The position numbers and the translations under genes were made by a program. Of a stretch of 64,000 nt of DNA, positions 54,023-63,353 are shown piece by piece. The stretch spans positions 62,001 to 126,000 of the forward strand of contig NZ_SODM01000008.1 in the NCBI RefSeq assembly GCF_004368785.1, written 5' to 3'. The notes below the pieces were generated by a model that saw only the letters and a program-made list of their open reading frames with translations, was not told where the DNA came from and did not search any database. Within the stretch, counting starts at the first letter, position 1; each line of letters begins with the position of its first letter. Source of the DNA: Flavobacterium sp. 270. GTDB lineage: Bacteria; Bacteroidota; Bacteroidia; Flavobacteriales; Flavobacteriaceae.

Positions 54023-54838
54023 TTAAACCCCGCTATAAACAGAAAATCCTCCGTCTAAAGTGATTTTTGATCCTGTAACAAATTTTGAGGCGTCGCTTAG
54101 TAACCAAACCAAAGCACCAATTAATTCGTCTGGATTTCCAAATCGGCTAAAAGGCGTGTTTTGAATAATTAAATTTCCTCTTTCTGTTAGACTTCCGTCT
54201 GTATTGGTTAAAAGTGTTCTGTTTTGTTCTGTCAGGAAAAATCCCGGCACGATTGCGTTTATTCTAATTTTATCTCCAAATCTTTTGGCTGCTTCTACGG
54301 CAAACCATTTTGTATAAGAATCAATTGCCGATTTTGCCATACTGTATCCTAAAACTCTGGTTACGGCATGATCTGATGAAACGGAAGAAATATTGACAAT
54401 ACTTCCTGTTCCAACATTTTTTATCACTTCACCAAAAACCTGCGTTGGTAAAATTGTTCCGAATAAATTAAGGTTCATTACCTGCTGTAAAGCTTCCATA
54501 TTCAATTGAAAAATATCTTTTCCGGGCTGAATCACAGCGTCTGGCATATTTCCTCCTGCGGCATTTACCAATCCGTCTATTTTTCCGTATTTAGAAACTA
54601 TTAAATCACGTGCGTCAATTAAATCCTGTTCTTTTGTTACATCGGCAATTAAGGCAATGGCTTCTCCTCCATTTTTTACAATTGCCGCTGCTCTTTCTGT
54701 GGCTACTTTTTCGTTGCGTCCTAACACACCTACTATGCCGCCTGCCTCTGCAATTCCGTTGATAAAAGCTTCTCCTAATATTCCAGTAGCTCCGGTTACT
54801 ACTATTACTTTTCCTTTTAATGAAAAATTGTTTTCCAC
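54023..54838 (-). CDS. SDR family oxidoreductase, possibly hexuronate pathway (D-mannonate oxidoreductase-like)
   Basis: A 271-residue SDR. Cofactor motif VTGATGILGEAF (15-26), NAAGGN (about 90-95), NISSVSSDH with the catalytic serine (about 149-157) and Y-x-x-x-K in YSMAKSA (about 166-172). SDRs of this type in Bacteroidota pectin loci are often assigned to interconversion of D-fructuronate and D-mannonate; that function is inferred from the neighbouring GH28, symporter and inositol oxygenase genes, not from a diagnostic residue. It is cytoplasmic. Confidence 0.82.
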   Translation of the reverse strand: MENNFSLKGKVIVVTGATGILGEAFINGIAEAGGIVGVLGRNEKVATERAAAIVKNGGEAIALIADVTKEQDLIDARDLIVSKYGKIDGLVNAAGGNMPDAVIQPGKDIFQLNMEALQQVMNLNLFGTILPTQVFGEVIKNVGTGSIVNISSVSSDHAVTRVLGYSMAKSAIDSYTKWFAVEAAKRFGDKIRINAIVPGFFLTEQNRTLLTNTDGSLTERGNLIIQNTPFSRFGNPDELIGALVWLLSDASKFVTGSKITLDGGFSVYSGV

Positions 54839-54948
54839 GTGTTGTTTATTTAAAATTTAGTAAATCAGTTTTTTTCAAATTTAAAACTACTTACTGGGGA
54901 ATTAAAATGTATTTTACTTTGGTTTGTTAACTTTTTAATCTGAATCAA

Positions 54949-55094
54949 TTTTAGACGCGGATGACACAGATTCACTATCGCGAAAACGCGGATTTCAACT
55001 GATTTTTTATTCCTGTTTTAATTCAATGCTAAAAAGAAAAATCCGTTTTTTTTCAGCGTCTTTACGAAGTAAATCCGCGTCATCTGTGTTCTTA
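54949..55094. repeat. Dispersed element family D, copy 3
   Basis: ACGCGGATGACACAGATTCAC..TCGCGAAAACGCGGAT on the left and AAATCCGCGTCATCTGTGTTC on the right are inverted around an AT-rich centre. It lies between the second GH28 stop and the SDR start. Confidence 0.75.
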
Positions 55095-55106
55095 TTCCTC
55101 AATCTT

Positions 55107-56669
55107 TTATTTTTTAGGCAATTCAAATGTATTTTGCTTTGGTTCATTCACTTTTTTCAAACTCTCCGTATCAAGATTGGCAGACAGTACCTCTTTAAAA
55201 ATAATCTGCTGTATTTTATCCGAGGGAACATTAATATTTTCCATAACCAAATCTTTTACATCATCAAAAACAAAGGCTGGACGGAAATCTTCTTTTTCCA
55301 GAATCAATTTTATGTTTTTCATCTGAATACCATTTACGTGGCGAACATAAAATCCCCACGATGGCAATTCTCCAAACATGGTAAATTCCGGATATCCTTT
55401 TATATTTTCTAAAACGTCTTTTAATCGGCTTAAAGGCAAATATGCCATTCCTTTTGTGGCTCTTCCGGGATAGGTGATTTCGATATTTTCTAACGTTACA
55501 TTTTCGATTGAATATCCCGGAATTCCTGCAATAGAAGCCGGAAATGGATTGTGAAAATAATCTACTTCGGGCCCGCGCATATCATAATCGATATCGGGAC
55601 GACCAAATGGAATCTGAGCTTTTACATCTTTTATACTTACATTCTTGATATAGCCCGGTTTGTCTCCGTTTCGATGTCCTAACCGAATCAAAATTGCGTT
55701 TCCTGTATTTACGGCTGTAATATTCGAAACTTTAATATTCTCAATTTCAGCACCATCTACAGATTCAATCGCAATTGCCGATCTAAAAGTGTCAAAAACC
55801 TGAATATTTTCTATGGTCACATTTTTAAAACTTCCGTACGAACCTGTGCCAAATTTTAAGGCATTTGCACTCGATCTTACCGTGCAGTTTGCGATATAAA
55901 TATTGTTGTTCTGCAATCCCGGAGTTTCCGATTTTAAACAGATTCCATCGTCTGCCGAATTTACGTCGCAGTTTGTAATTCTCACGTTTTCGCAACCGTC
56001 AATATCAATTCCGTCATTGTTCCAATAGGCTCTGCTGTCTACTTTTATGGCATCAATTACAATATTTTTAGACTGATCAAAACATTGCACCCAGCCGGAA
56101 CTGTTTTTGAGTGTGATGTTTTTCATTGTTATGGAATCACATTTTACAAACGAAACCAATTTTCCTCTTCCGTCACTTGAGCGAAGTCTTCTATAATTGT
56201 AATTCGGATCTATTTTTACTCCTGTATGATGAAGACTGTCGACTGCTAAAGCCAATTCTCTTCCTTGTCCGTCGATAATTCCTTTTCCGGTTATGGCGAT
56301 ATTTTTTGAGGCATTTGAAATAATCAAAGCTCTGATTTCTCCAAACTTTGGATAATCTTCCGGATTTGTACTTCCTAATAAAACTGCATCTTCTTCAAAA
56401 AATAAATTGACACCGCTTTTTATTACAATACTTCCAGTTAAAAATTTTCCCTTCGAAAAAACAACTCTTCCGCCTCCATTTTTATTCGCTGCATCAATTG
56501 CTTTTTGAATTGCTTTTGTGTTTAATGTTTTACCATCGGCCACTGCACCAAAACTGGTTACGGGATAATCTTTCTTTTTGCCAGCGTACATTTCTACATT
56601 GAAACTCAACTGCAAAAGGAAAAGTAACATTACAGCAAACTTGAAAGTTTTATTATTACTACTAATCAT
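55107..56669 (-). CDS. GH28 polygalacturonase/rhamnogalacturonase-like enzyme, exported
   Basis: A 520-residue protein with a signal peptide (about 1-27). The GH28 start is VTSFGAVADGKTLNTKAIQKA. The beta-helix contains WNNDGIDIDGCENVRI and SADDGICLKSE with the catalytic aspartates, and SSANALKFGTGSYG. A longer insert near 310-360 distinguishes it from the other GH28, so the two probably cut different linkages. I chose the ATG at 56669 (MISSNNKTF), since the frame from 56720 adds a charged leader in front of the signal peptide. It follows the symporter gene by 83 bp. Confidence 0.87.
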   Translation of the reverse strand: MISSNNKTFKFAVMLLFLLQLSFNVEMYAGKKKDYPVTSFGAVADGKTLNTKAIQKAIDAANKNGGGRVVFSKGKFLTGSIVIKSGVNLFFEEDAVLLGSTNPEDYPKFGEIRALIISNASKNIAITGKGIIDGQGRELALAVDSLHHTGVKIDPNYNYRRLRSSDGRGKLVSFVKCDSITMKNITLKNSSGWVQCFDQSKNIVIDAIKVDSRAYWNNDGIDIDGCENVRITNCDVNSADDGICLKSETPGLQNNNIYIANCTVRSSANALKFGTGSYGSFKNVTIENIQVFDTFRSAIAIESVDGAEIENIKVSNITAVNTGNAILIRLGHRNGDKPGYIKNVSIKDVKAQIPFGRPDIDYDMRGPEVDYFHNPFPASIAGIPGYSIENVTLENIEITYPGRATKGMAYLPLSRLKDVLENIKGYPEFTMFGELPSWGFYVRHVNGIQMKNIKLILEKEDFRPAFVFDDVKDLVMENINVPSDKIQQIIFKEVLSANLDTESLKKVNEPKQNTFELPKK

Positions 56670-56688
56670 TTTATTGTTATTTCTTAAT

Positions 56689-56749
56689 TTAAAAATCCGT
56701 GAAAATCCGCGTTTTTGCAAAGCAAATCCGTGTCATCCGCGTTCTAATT
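56689..56749. repeat. Dispersed element family D, half copy 4
   Basis: AAAATCCGTGAAAATCCGCG..GCAAATCCGTGTCATCCGCGTTCTAATT matches only the right half of the other copies, without an inverted partner. It lies between the symporter and GH28 genes. Confidence 0.65.
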
Positions 56750-56752
56750 ATT

Positions 56753-58390
56753 TTACCAAAACACCGTATATAAAGCAACCAAAATACTGCAGATAATAAA
56801 GGAACCAACCACAAATTCTGAAGATACTTTAAACATGGAAGTATCCACTTCTATGGTATGATTTTCATGTTGTTCTTTTGGTTCTGATTTTAACAAACTG
56901 ACTGCTATCATGATAAAGACTATGATAAAAAAAGCGATTGTCATTCTATCTAAAAACGGATAATCAGGAAAAGCGCCATTGGTCCACATTGGCAGAAATT
57001 TTAAAACTGCTGCAATCGGCACAGTCAGCATTGCGCCGGCAAGTCCTGCTGATGCCGTTGTTTTTTTCCAGAACATTCCCAACAAGAAAATCGCCAAAAC
57101 TCCCGGTGAGAAGAAGCCAACATATTCTTGTATAAATTGATACGCCTGATCTAATGTTTTTAATTGAGGTGCAACAAGCGCAGCAATTATCATACAAACT
57201 ACTACGCACCATCTTCCGGTAAGCACTAATTTTCTTTCTGATGCGTCTCTGTTGAAATATTTTTTATAAATATCTAATGAAAAAATAGTCGAAATACTAT
57301 TCGCTTTTCCTGCTAAAGAAGCAACAATTGCCGCTGTTAAAGCTGCTAATGCTACACCTTTTAGTCCCGCAGGCAAAAGATTCATTAAAGTTGGATACGC
57401 ATGATCTGGTTTTAAAACTCCGGCTGCATCCACCATTTCTCTTTGAAACATTCCGTTTTGGTGCATTACATACATCGCAATTCCGGGTAAAACGGCAATA
57501 ATTGGCACTAATAATTTTAAGAAAGCAGCAAATAAAATTCCTTTACGGGCCGTTTTTAAATCTGCTCCTAATGCTCTTTGCACAATGTATTGATTACAAC
57601 CCCAATACGCCAGATTATTAATCAGCATTCCGCCAACGATTACAGAAAGTCCCGGTAATTCTGCATAATGCGGACTTGATTTATCAAATATCATGTGAAG
57701 ATGATCGGGCGCTTCGTCTTTTATAATAGAAAGCGCTTTTAGAATGTCTTTGCCAAAACCAAATTGTTCTGATAATAAGGTCAGGGATAAATAAGTCGTT
57801 ACCAAACCTCCCAATATCAATACTACTACCTGAAAAATATCGGTATAACCAATTACTTTCATACCGCCTAAAGTTACTATTACGGCAAATAAACTCAAAC
57901 CTACAATGCAAAATTCGAAACTAATTGGTGCTATGGATGAAATCGCCAAAGCGCCTAAATAAATGATCGAAGTAAGATTTACAAATACGTATATCAATAA
58001 CCAAATGATTGCCATTATGGTACTTACGGTGCCGTTGTATCTTTTTGCCAAAAACTGAGGCATGGTAAATATCTTGTTTTTTAGATATACGGGCAGAATA
58101 AACATCGCAACCAAAATTAAGGTTGCAGCAGACATCCATTCGTAAGATGCTATGGCTAAACCAAGTGCAAAACCAGAACCGCTCATGCCAATAAAATGCT
58201 CTGCCGAAATATTGGATGCTATTAAAGACGCTCCAATGGCCCACCAAGTTAGCGAACCTTCTGCCAGAAAATATTCGTTGGAACTGGTTACTGCATTTTT
58301 CTTACTTCTGTAAATATACATTCCGTAGGCTGTAACTAAGATGAAGTAGATGAGGAAAACAATGTAATCTGCGGATTGTAAGACATTCAT
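56753..58390 (-). CDS. Sodium/solute symporter (SSS family)
   Basis: A 545-residue membrane protein with about 14 helices. It has the SSF features EYFLAEGSLTWWAIGASLIASN near 40-60, LPVYLKNKIFTMPQFLAKRY near 100-120 (the motif after helix 3) and a hydrophobic C-terminus. It should import a sugar or uronate with sodium; galactose, arabinose or galacturonate are all possible given the neighbours. It is 121 bp downstream of the acyltransferase gene on the same strand. Confidence 0.92.
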   Translation of the reverse strand: MNVLQSADYIVFLIYFILVTAYGMYIYRSKKNAVTSSNEYFLAEGSLTWWAIGASLIASNISAEHFIGMSGSGFALGLAIASYEWMSAATLILVAMFILPVYLKNKIFTMPQFLAKRYNGTVSTIMAIIWLLIYVFVNLTSIIYLGALAISSIAPISFEFCIVGLSLFAVIVTLGGMKVIGYTDIFQVVVLILGGLVTTYLSLTLLSEQFGFGKDILKALSIIKDEAPDHLHMIFDKSSPHYAELPGLSVIVGGMLINNLAYWGCNQYIVQRALGADLKTARKGILFAAFLKLLVPIIAVLPGIAMYVMHQNGMFQREMVDAAGVLKPDHAYPTLMNLLPAGLKGVALAALTAAIVASLAGKANSISTIFSLDIYKKYFNRDASERKLVLTGRWCVVVCMIIAALVAPQLKTLDQAYQFIQEYVGFFSPGVLAIFLLGMFWKKTTASAGLAGAMLTVPIAAVLKFLPMWTNGAFPDYPFLDRMTIAFFIIVFIMIAVSLLKSEPKEQHENHTIEVDTSMFKVSSEFVVGSFIICSILVALYTVFW

Positions 58391-58511
58391 AATTGGTGTG
58401 GTTATAGTTAGTATTTTTAGTTATTTAGAAGAAAATATCCTGACTAAATAAATTTTGAAAGCAAAGGTTTTTTTGTGGTTATTGAGGTTAGAACCTTTTG
58501 CGTTTCTATTT

Positions 58512-59660
58512 TTAAACTTTCAAAAGCAATTTCTTTTTATAGAGAAAATAAAGTAAAATGAGCTGTACAATTGTGACCGAAAGCGTTGTAAAAACGGGCT
58601 GCCAAATGATTGGGGCAAATTTGATAAGTCCGCCAAATACAAATCCGGCTGTGTGCGCAAAACTTACTAATCCTTCTGATGCCATATATATTAAAATGGA
58701 ATTTGAGCCAATTAATATTAAAGGAAATGCCCATTTGTGATATCCTAAAATATCCATTATGACATAAAAAAAGACAAAAAATAAAATACTGCAGCCACCA
58801 ACAAAACATACAAATGAGCTGGACCACAAATGTTTATTGATCGGGAAATCAAAATCCCAAAGAAGTCCAATTGTTATTAAAATAAGAGCCGAAGCGATTA
58901 TTATTACGACTTTGTTATTTCTTGAAAAATAAGGACTTTCGGTTTTTAAAAATGTTCCTAAAAACATTCCTAATAATGCTGTGGCAATGGCTGGTATTGT
59001 AGAAAATAATCCTTCTGGATCATAGACTACGCTGTGTAATCTTCCCGGCAGGAAAAGTCTGTCTATGTAACCTTCTAACGATCCTTCTTTGGTTAAAATA
59101 CCGGCTCCAAAACCCGGAACCGGTATTAGTTTCATAGCCAAATAATAACCAATCAAAATACCTATGAACCAAATTATCTGTTTTTTTAAATCGAAATTTA
59201 AATAGATTAATCCGGCAAAAAACCAAGCCAGACCTATGCGTCCTAATACGCTGGCAAAACGCGTTTGATCAAAACCGTCAAAACGTAATAATCCGTTTAC
59301 TATAAAACCCAGTACGATTAAAATACAGGTTCTCTTTAGCATCGATACATATATTTTTCGTTTTTCTTTTGCGGGTAATTCTCTTGGTGTTTTTACTCCT
59401 GCTAGAGCCATTTTCTTTTCAAAAGAATACGGCATAGAAACTCCTGCAACGAATAAAAATATCGGAAATATCATGTCGTAAAACGTAATACCTTCCCATT
59501 CTGTATGATGCAATTGCGATGACATCCACACAAAAACCGGAATTGGCGCAGCTTTAGCCAAAGCATGAATGATATGCTCGCCGCTCATAATCCAAAACAT
59601 AACAAAGCCTCGCAGCGCGTCTAAAGAAATTAATCTTCCAGATGTAATTGTTTTACTCAT
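58512..59660 (-). CDS. Membrane acyltransferase (DUF5009/heparan-glucosaminide N-acetyltransferase-like)
   Basis: A 382-residue protein with about ten membrane helices. It starts with the hallmark RLISLDALRGFVMFWIM (about 8-24), and FYDMIFPIFLFVAGVSMPYS (about 62-81) matches the DUF5009/HGSNAT/YeiB group. Such proteins are predicted to transfer acetyl groups across the membrane to sugars. In polysaccharide loci they may acetylate an oligosaccharide intermediate; the substrate here is unknown. It lies between the symporter and GH2 genes. Confidence 0.85.
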   Translation of the reverse strand: MSKTITSGRLISLDALRGFVMFWIMSGEHIIHALAKAAPIPVFVWMSSQLHHTEWEGITFYDMIFPIFLFVAGVSMPYSFEKKMALAGVKTPRELPAKEKRKIYVSMLKRTCILIVLGFIVNGLLRFDGFDQTRFASVLGRIGLAWFFAGLIYLNFDLKKQIIWFIGILIGYYLAMKLIPVPGFGAGILTKEGSLEGYIDRLFLPGRLHSVVYDPEGLFSTIPAIATALLGMFLGTFLKTESPYFSRNNKVVIIIASALILITIGLLWDFDFPINKHLWSSSFVCFVGGCSILFFVFFYVIMDILGYHKWAFPLILIGSNSILIYMASEGLVSFAHTAGFVFGGLIKFAPIIWQPVFTTLSVTIVQLILLYFLYKKKLLLKV

Positions 59661-59761
59661 ACTTTATTGATTTATAAGCATATTTTTAGTGTTGATGCTT
59701 TTTTAAGCATCAATAATTTTGTTGATTTTTTTAATGAAATGTAACGTTGTTTACGCTTCAA

Positions 59762-59907
59762 CTTTGTCAAAGTTTTAAACTTTGACAAAGATTATACGGT
59801 TGAATTTTCCATGCATTTTGTCATTTCGACGGAAGAGAAATCTTCACTAGAAGCTCGACAAAGTTTGATTTTGTTAGTGAGATTGCTTCGTTCCTCGCAA
59901 TGACCAA
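59762..59907. repeat. Composite repeat: family A copy 5 (inverted) and family E element
   Basis: 59762-59790 is family A in reverse orientation (centre GTTTTAAAC instead of GTTTAAAAC). GTCATTTCGACGGAAGAGAA at 59820 and TTGCTTCGTTCCTCGCAATG near 59884, ending at 59904, form the imperfect inverted ends of family E, a REP/BIME-type element. Together they fill the 273-bp gap between GH2 and the acyltransferase. Confidence 0.8.
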
Positions 59908-59933
59908 TCTTTGTCAAACTCATAACTCATAAT

Positions 59934-62900
59934 TTACTCTATCGGCTTAATAACAAACCCATAACTATATTCACTTTGTTTTAATAAATAGGGTTCGTGC
60001 GGCGGTAATCCCCAGCTGTTGTCGCCGCCTAAGCCGCGCTGCGTAAGGTCAACACAAACTACTACTTCTTTTCTTGGTGTAATATCGCTGGCGTGAATGT
60101 TCTTTTTTGATAATCCAGCGTCAAAATCACTTGGATAATTGTTTAAAGTACTTATTCCCAAAGGCTGTAAACCTTTTATTTCTAAGCCTTTTCCGGCATT
60201 ATTTAAAAGTGTAAACCAGCGAACATCCGTTTTATATCCGTTTTCCTGCGGACGTGTGTACGGCACATATTGATCTGCTACTTTACTTTGATAAATTCCT
60301 TTTAATGCCGAAGTATTTCGGTCTGGATAATTTTCTAAAGGGCCTCTTCCGTAATAATCCAGATTTTCTAATGCTTCTTTCAAAGTAAAAATCATTCCGA
60401 AACGTGGTATTTCCGATACTTTATTCTCCCCTTTTTTATAAGAAGACTGGATTTCTAAACTCCCATCATTATTAAGTGAATATTTAATCGAATATTCAGA
60501 GAAAACATCATTGAGTTTCATTTTTGCAACGACATAACTTTTCCCGTTTTCCTGCACCATTTGAATGTTTTCTACAGTCAAATTATCACCAGCTGTTCGC
60601 CAAACATTTGCTTTTATATCCATTTTGTTTCCGTAATCATTATCTGTTGGCGCTCTCCAAAAGTTAGGTTTGGGATATTGTTTAAAATATTCTTCGCCTT
60701 TTAAACTGTAATAGGAAATCAAACCAGTCGTTTTGCTAATCTTAACGGTAACATTTGCAGTACTTAAAATAAATTCTTTTTGTTCTTCTTTACTATTTGA
60801 AGATGAATTTGCCTGCTCACTTTTTGCAAAATAATTTTCATTTTGAAGAACAAATTGTTCTTTGGCAATTTCAAAATTTTCGGGTATTAATTCTGTACTT
60901 GTTTTAGTACAAGCAAAAACATTCAATAAATATTCTACTCCTGATTTTGATGGTAATTGAGGAAGATTAATTTTAAACTGTTTTTTAGATTTTGGACTTA
61001 GTACAACCTCAATTGTTCCTTCTTTTATACTTTTTCCGTTTTCTAAAACCTGATATTTGAAGTTGTAATTACTCAAATTTGTAAAACCAAAATCGTTTGT
61101 AATTTCGATAAGTCCATTTTTAAGATCTACGGCACTAAACAAAATATCCTGATATACTTTTTTCACTTCAAATGCTCCGGGATGCGGTGTACGATCCGGC
61201 CAGACTAATCCATCATTACAACCGTTTTCGTCATTTGTATCATTTTGACCGCCCATATCACCGCCATACGCCCAATATTCGCGTCCGATTTCATCTTTCA
61301 TTTTAAAACCCTGATCTACCCAGTCCCAAATAAAACCGCCCTGCATATTTTTGCTTCCGCGAATGATATCCCAATATTCCTGAAAATTACCGTTGCTGTT
61401 CCCCATTGAATGTGCATACTCACACATAATATACGGACGCGTTACTTCTTTGCGCGCTGCATATTCTTTCATGTAAGCAATTGTCGGGTACATTGGACAG
61501 ACAATATCAGTGTTTTCATTTTCTTTGGCTTGTTCAAACTGTACCAAACGCGTGTTATCTCTGTTTTTTATCCATTTGTAAGCATCATGAAATACAGGCC
61601 CGTTGGCACTTTCATTTCCTAAAGACCAAAGGATTACAGAAGGTGCATTTTTGTCTCTTTCTACCAAACTGTAAATTCTGTCCATGTGAGCGGCATGCCA
61701 TTCTGGAAGATGACCCGGATTCGTTTTTGGATTCATCCAAATTAGAGGCTGTCCTTCTACTCCCATTCCGTGACTTTCTATATTCGCTTCGTCAACCAAA
61801 AAGATTCCATATTTATTACAAAGTTTTACCCATAAAATATTGTTCGGATAATGACTGCATCGCACTGAATTTATATTCAGCTGTTTCATCATTTTGATGT
61901 CTTTGATCATCGTCGCTTCGTCCTGATAATGTCCGGTTACAGGATTATGCTCATGAATATTAACGCCATGAATCATTAATCTTACTCCGTTTACGAGTAA
62001 TTGTCCGCCTTTTAATTCTACTTTTCTAAAACCGATTTCGGTAGAAGTCGTTTCTATTATAGTGCCTTTTTCATTTTTTAAAGTAAGGAGCAGCGTATAT
62101 AAGTTTGGTGTTTCACTGCTCCATAACTTCGGATTGGAAACGTTTTGAGCAAAATTGACTGTCTGCGTTTTCCCTGAAAAATTTACCGCAATCTCTTTAG
62201 TAAAAATATTTTTTCCTGATGCATCAACCAATTTTGCAATTAATTTTTGGTTGTTTACAGCACTTGAAGTAAAGTTTTTTAAACTCACATCAACATTCAA
62301 ACTTCCGTTTTTGTAATTGGCATCTAAATTAGGTTTTGCAAAAAAATCTGAAATACGAATATCTCCTGTGCTGTACAAATACACATTTCTGTCTATTCCA
62401 GAAAGTCTCCAGAAATCCTGATCTTCAAGATAAGAACCATCGCTCCATCTGTAAACTTCTACCGCAAGATCATTTTTTCCGGGTTTTAGGTATTTCGAAA
62501 TATCAAATTCTGCAGGGCTTTTTGTGTTTTCTGTATAGCCTACTTTTTCTCCGTTTACCCAAATGTACATGGCTGATGTTCCGGCTTCAAAATGAAGGTA
62601 AACGTGTCTGTTTTTCCAGTTATCAGGCAGCACAAAATCTTTTTTGTATGAACCGACCGGATTATCCGAATGATTGATAAAAGGCGGATTTCTTTCAAAT
62701 GGATAGGTAATATTGGTATAAATTGGAATTCCGTAACCATTTAATTCCCAATTTGAAGGTACTTGAAGTTCGTTCCAGTGCAGTGTACTAAAATCGGTTT
62801 TATAGAAATCTTTCGGACGCTGGTCTGGTGTTGGCGACCAAGAGAATTTCCATTTTCCATTTAAAGAAAAATAATACGGCGAATTGGCATAATTGTCCTG

Positions 62901-63071
62901 TACAGCAGCCGTTTCGTCTGCATACGGAAGAAATGATGCACGCGCGGGTTCTCTATTAATCTGAAATACTTCTGGATTTTCCCAATCGTTTCTAGTTTCC
63001 TGTCCTGTTACGTTTGAAACGCACAGTACAAGTACACACAATAAAAGTATTCTATTTTTAATTTTTTGCAT
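59934..63071 (-). CDS. Beta-galactosidase (GH2, LacZ-like), exported
   Basis: A 1045-residue five-domain GH2 enzyme with a signal peptide (about 1-23). The jelly-roll domain (about 50-230; WNELQVPSNWELNGYGIPIYTN) is followed by the Ig-like domain and the TIM barrel, with VRCSHYPNN, acid/base glutamate in LWSLGNESANG (about 485) and nucleophile in MCEYAHSMGNSNG (about 550), then the C-terminal Bgal_small_N domain (about 770-1040; FWRAPTDNDYGNK, YYGRGPLENYPDR). It removes terminal beta-galactose from galactan or arabinogalactan side chains, probably in the periplasm. Length is close to E. coli LacZ. Confidence 0.95.
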   Translation of the reverse strand: MQKIKNRILLLCVLVLCVSNVTGQETRNDWENPEVFQINREPARASFLPYADETAAVQDNYANSPYYFSLNGKWKFSWSPTPDQRPKDFYKTDFSTLHWNELQVPSNWELNGYGIPIYTNITYPFERNPPFINHSDNPVGSYKKDFVLPDNWKNRHVYLHFEAGTSAMYIWVNGEKVGYTENTKSPAEFDISKYLKPGKNDLAVEVYRWSDGSYLEDQDFWRLSGIDRNVYLYSTGDIRISDFFAKPNLDANYKNGSLNVDVSLKNFTSSAVNNQKLIAKLVDASGKNIFTKEIAVNFSGKTQTVNFAQNVSNPKLWSSETPNLYTLLLTLKNEKGTIIETTSTEIGFRKVELKGGQLLVNGVRLMIHGVNIHEHNPVTGHYQDEATMIKDIKMMKQLNINSVRCSHYPNNILWVKLCNKYGIFLVDEANIESHGMGVEGQPLIWMNPKTNPGHLPEWHAAHMDRIYSLVERDKNAPSVILWSLGNESANGPVFHDAYKWIKNRDNTRLVQFEQAKENENTDIVCPMYPTIAYMKEYAARKEVTRPYIMCEYAHSMGNSNGNFQEYWDIIRGSKNMQGGFIWDWVDQGFKMKDEIGREYWAYGGDMGGQNDTNDENGCNDGLVWPDRTPHPGAFEVKKVYQDILFSAVDLKNGLIEITNDFGFTNLSNYNFKYQVLENGKSIKEGTIEVVLSPKSKKQFKINLPQLPSKSGVEYLLNVFACTKTSTELIPENFEIAKEQFVLQNENYFAKSEQANSSSNSKEEQKEFILSTANVTVKISKTTGLISYYSLKGEEYFKQYPKPNFWRAPTDNDYGNKMDIKANVWRTAGDNLTVENIQMVQENGKSYVVAKMKLNDVFSEYSIKYSLNNDGSLEIQSSYKKGENKVSEIPRFGMIFTLKEALENLDYYGRGPLENYPDRNTSALKGIYQSKVADQYVPYTRPQENGYKTDVRWFTLLNNAGKGLEIKGLQPLGISTLNNYPSDFDAGLSKKNIHASDITPRKEVVVCVDLTQRGLGGDNSWGLPPHEPYLLKQSEYSYGFVIKPIE

Positions 63072-63106
63072 TTAATTTTATTTTAGATATCTGTTGGGTA
63101 TATTTT

Positions 63107-63299
63107 TTTAAACACATAGAGACATAGTTTTTATTGCGTTAAAAAAGGCGTTTTACTTTGCATAAAAACATCCCGATGCTTCGGGACTATGTGTGAGAAA
63201 CTAGTTTCTTTTGATACTCTTTTTTTAGTTCAAAAAAGAAAATCTATGTTTCTATGTGTTAAAATTTCTCTCCCGCAGATTTAGCAGATTAAGCGGATT
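63107..63299. repeat. Dispersed elements family G copy 2, a TCCCGA hairpin and family F copy 3
   Basis: The ends ACACATAGAGACATAG and CTATGTTTCTATGTGT are inverted. Inside lie the hairpin TCCCGATGCTTCGGGA (63171-63186) and the family G core at 63189-63265. Family F (TCCCGCAGATTTAGCAGATT) follows at 63271. This fills the 282-bp gap between GH2 and inositol oxygenase. Confidence 0.75.
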
Positions 63300-63353
63300 T
63301 ATTTCCTAATCTTTTTAATCTTCAACAACATTCAAAGAAATAATGAAGCTTTA

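Noticed and set aside
55026..55412. 128-codon plus-strand ORF
   Set aside because: It overlaps the GH28 gene on the opposite strand and part of a dispersed repeat, and its composition is unlike a real protein.
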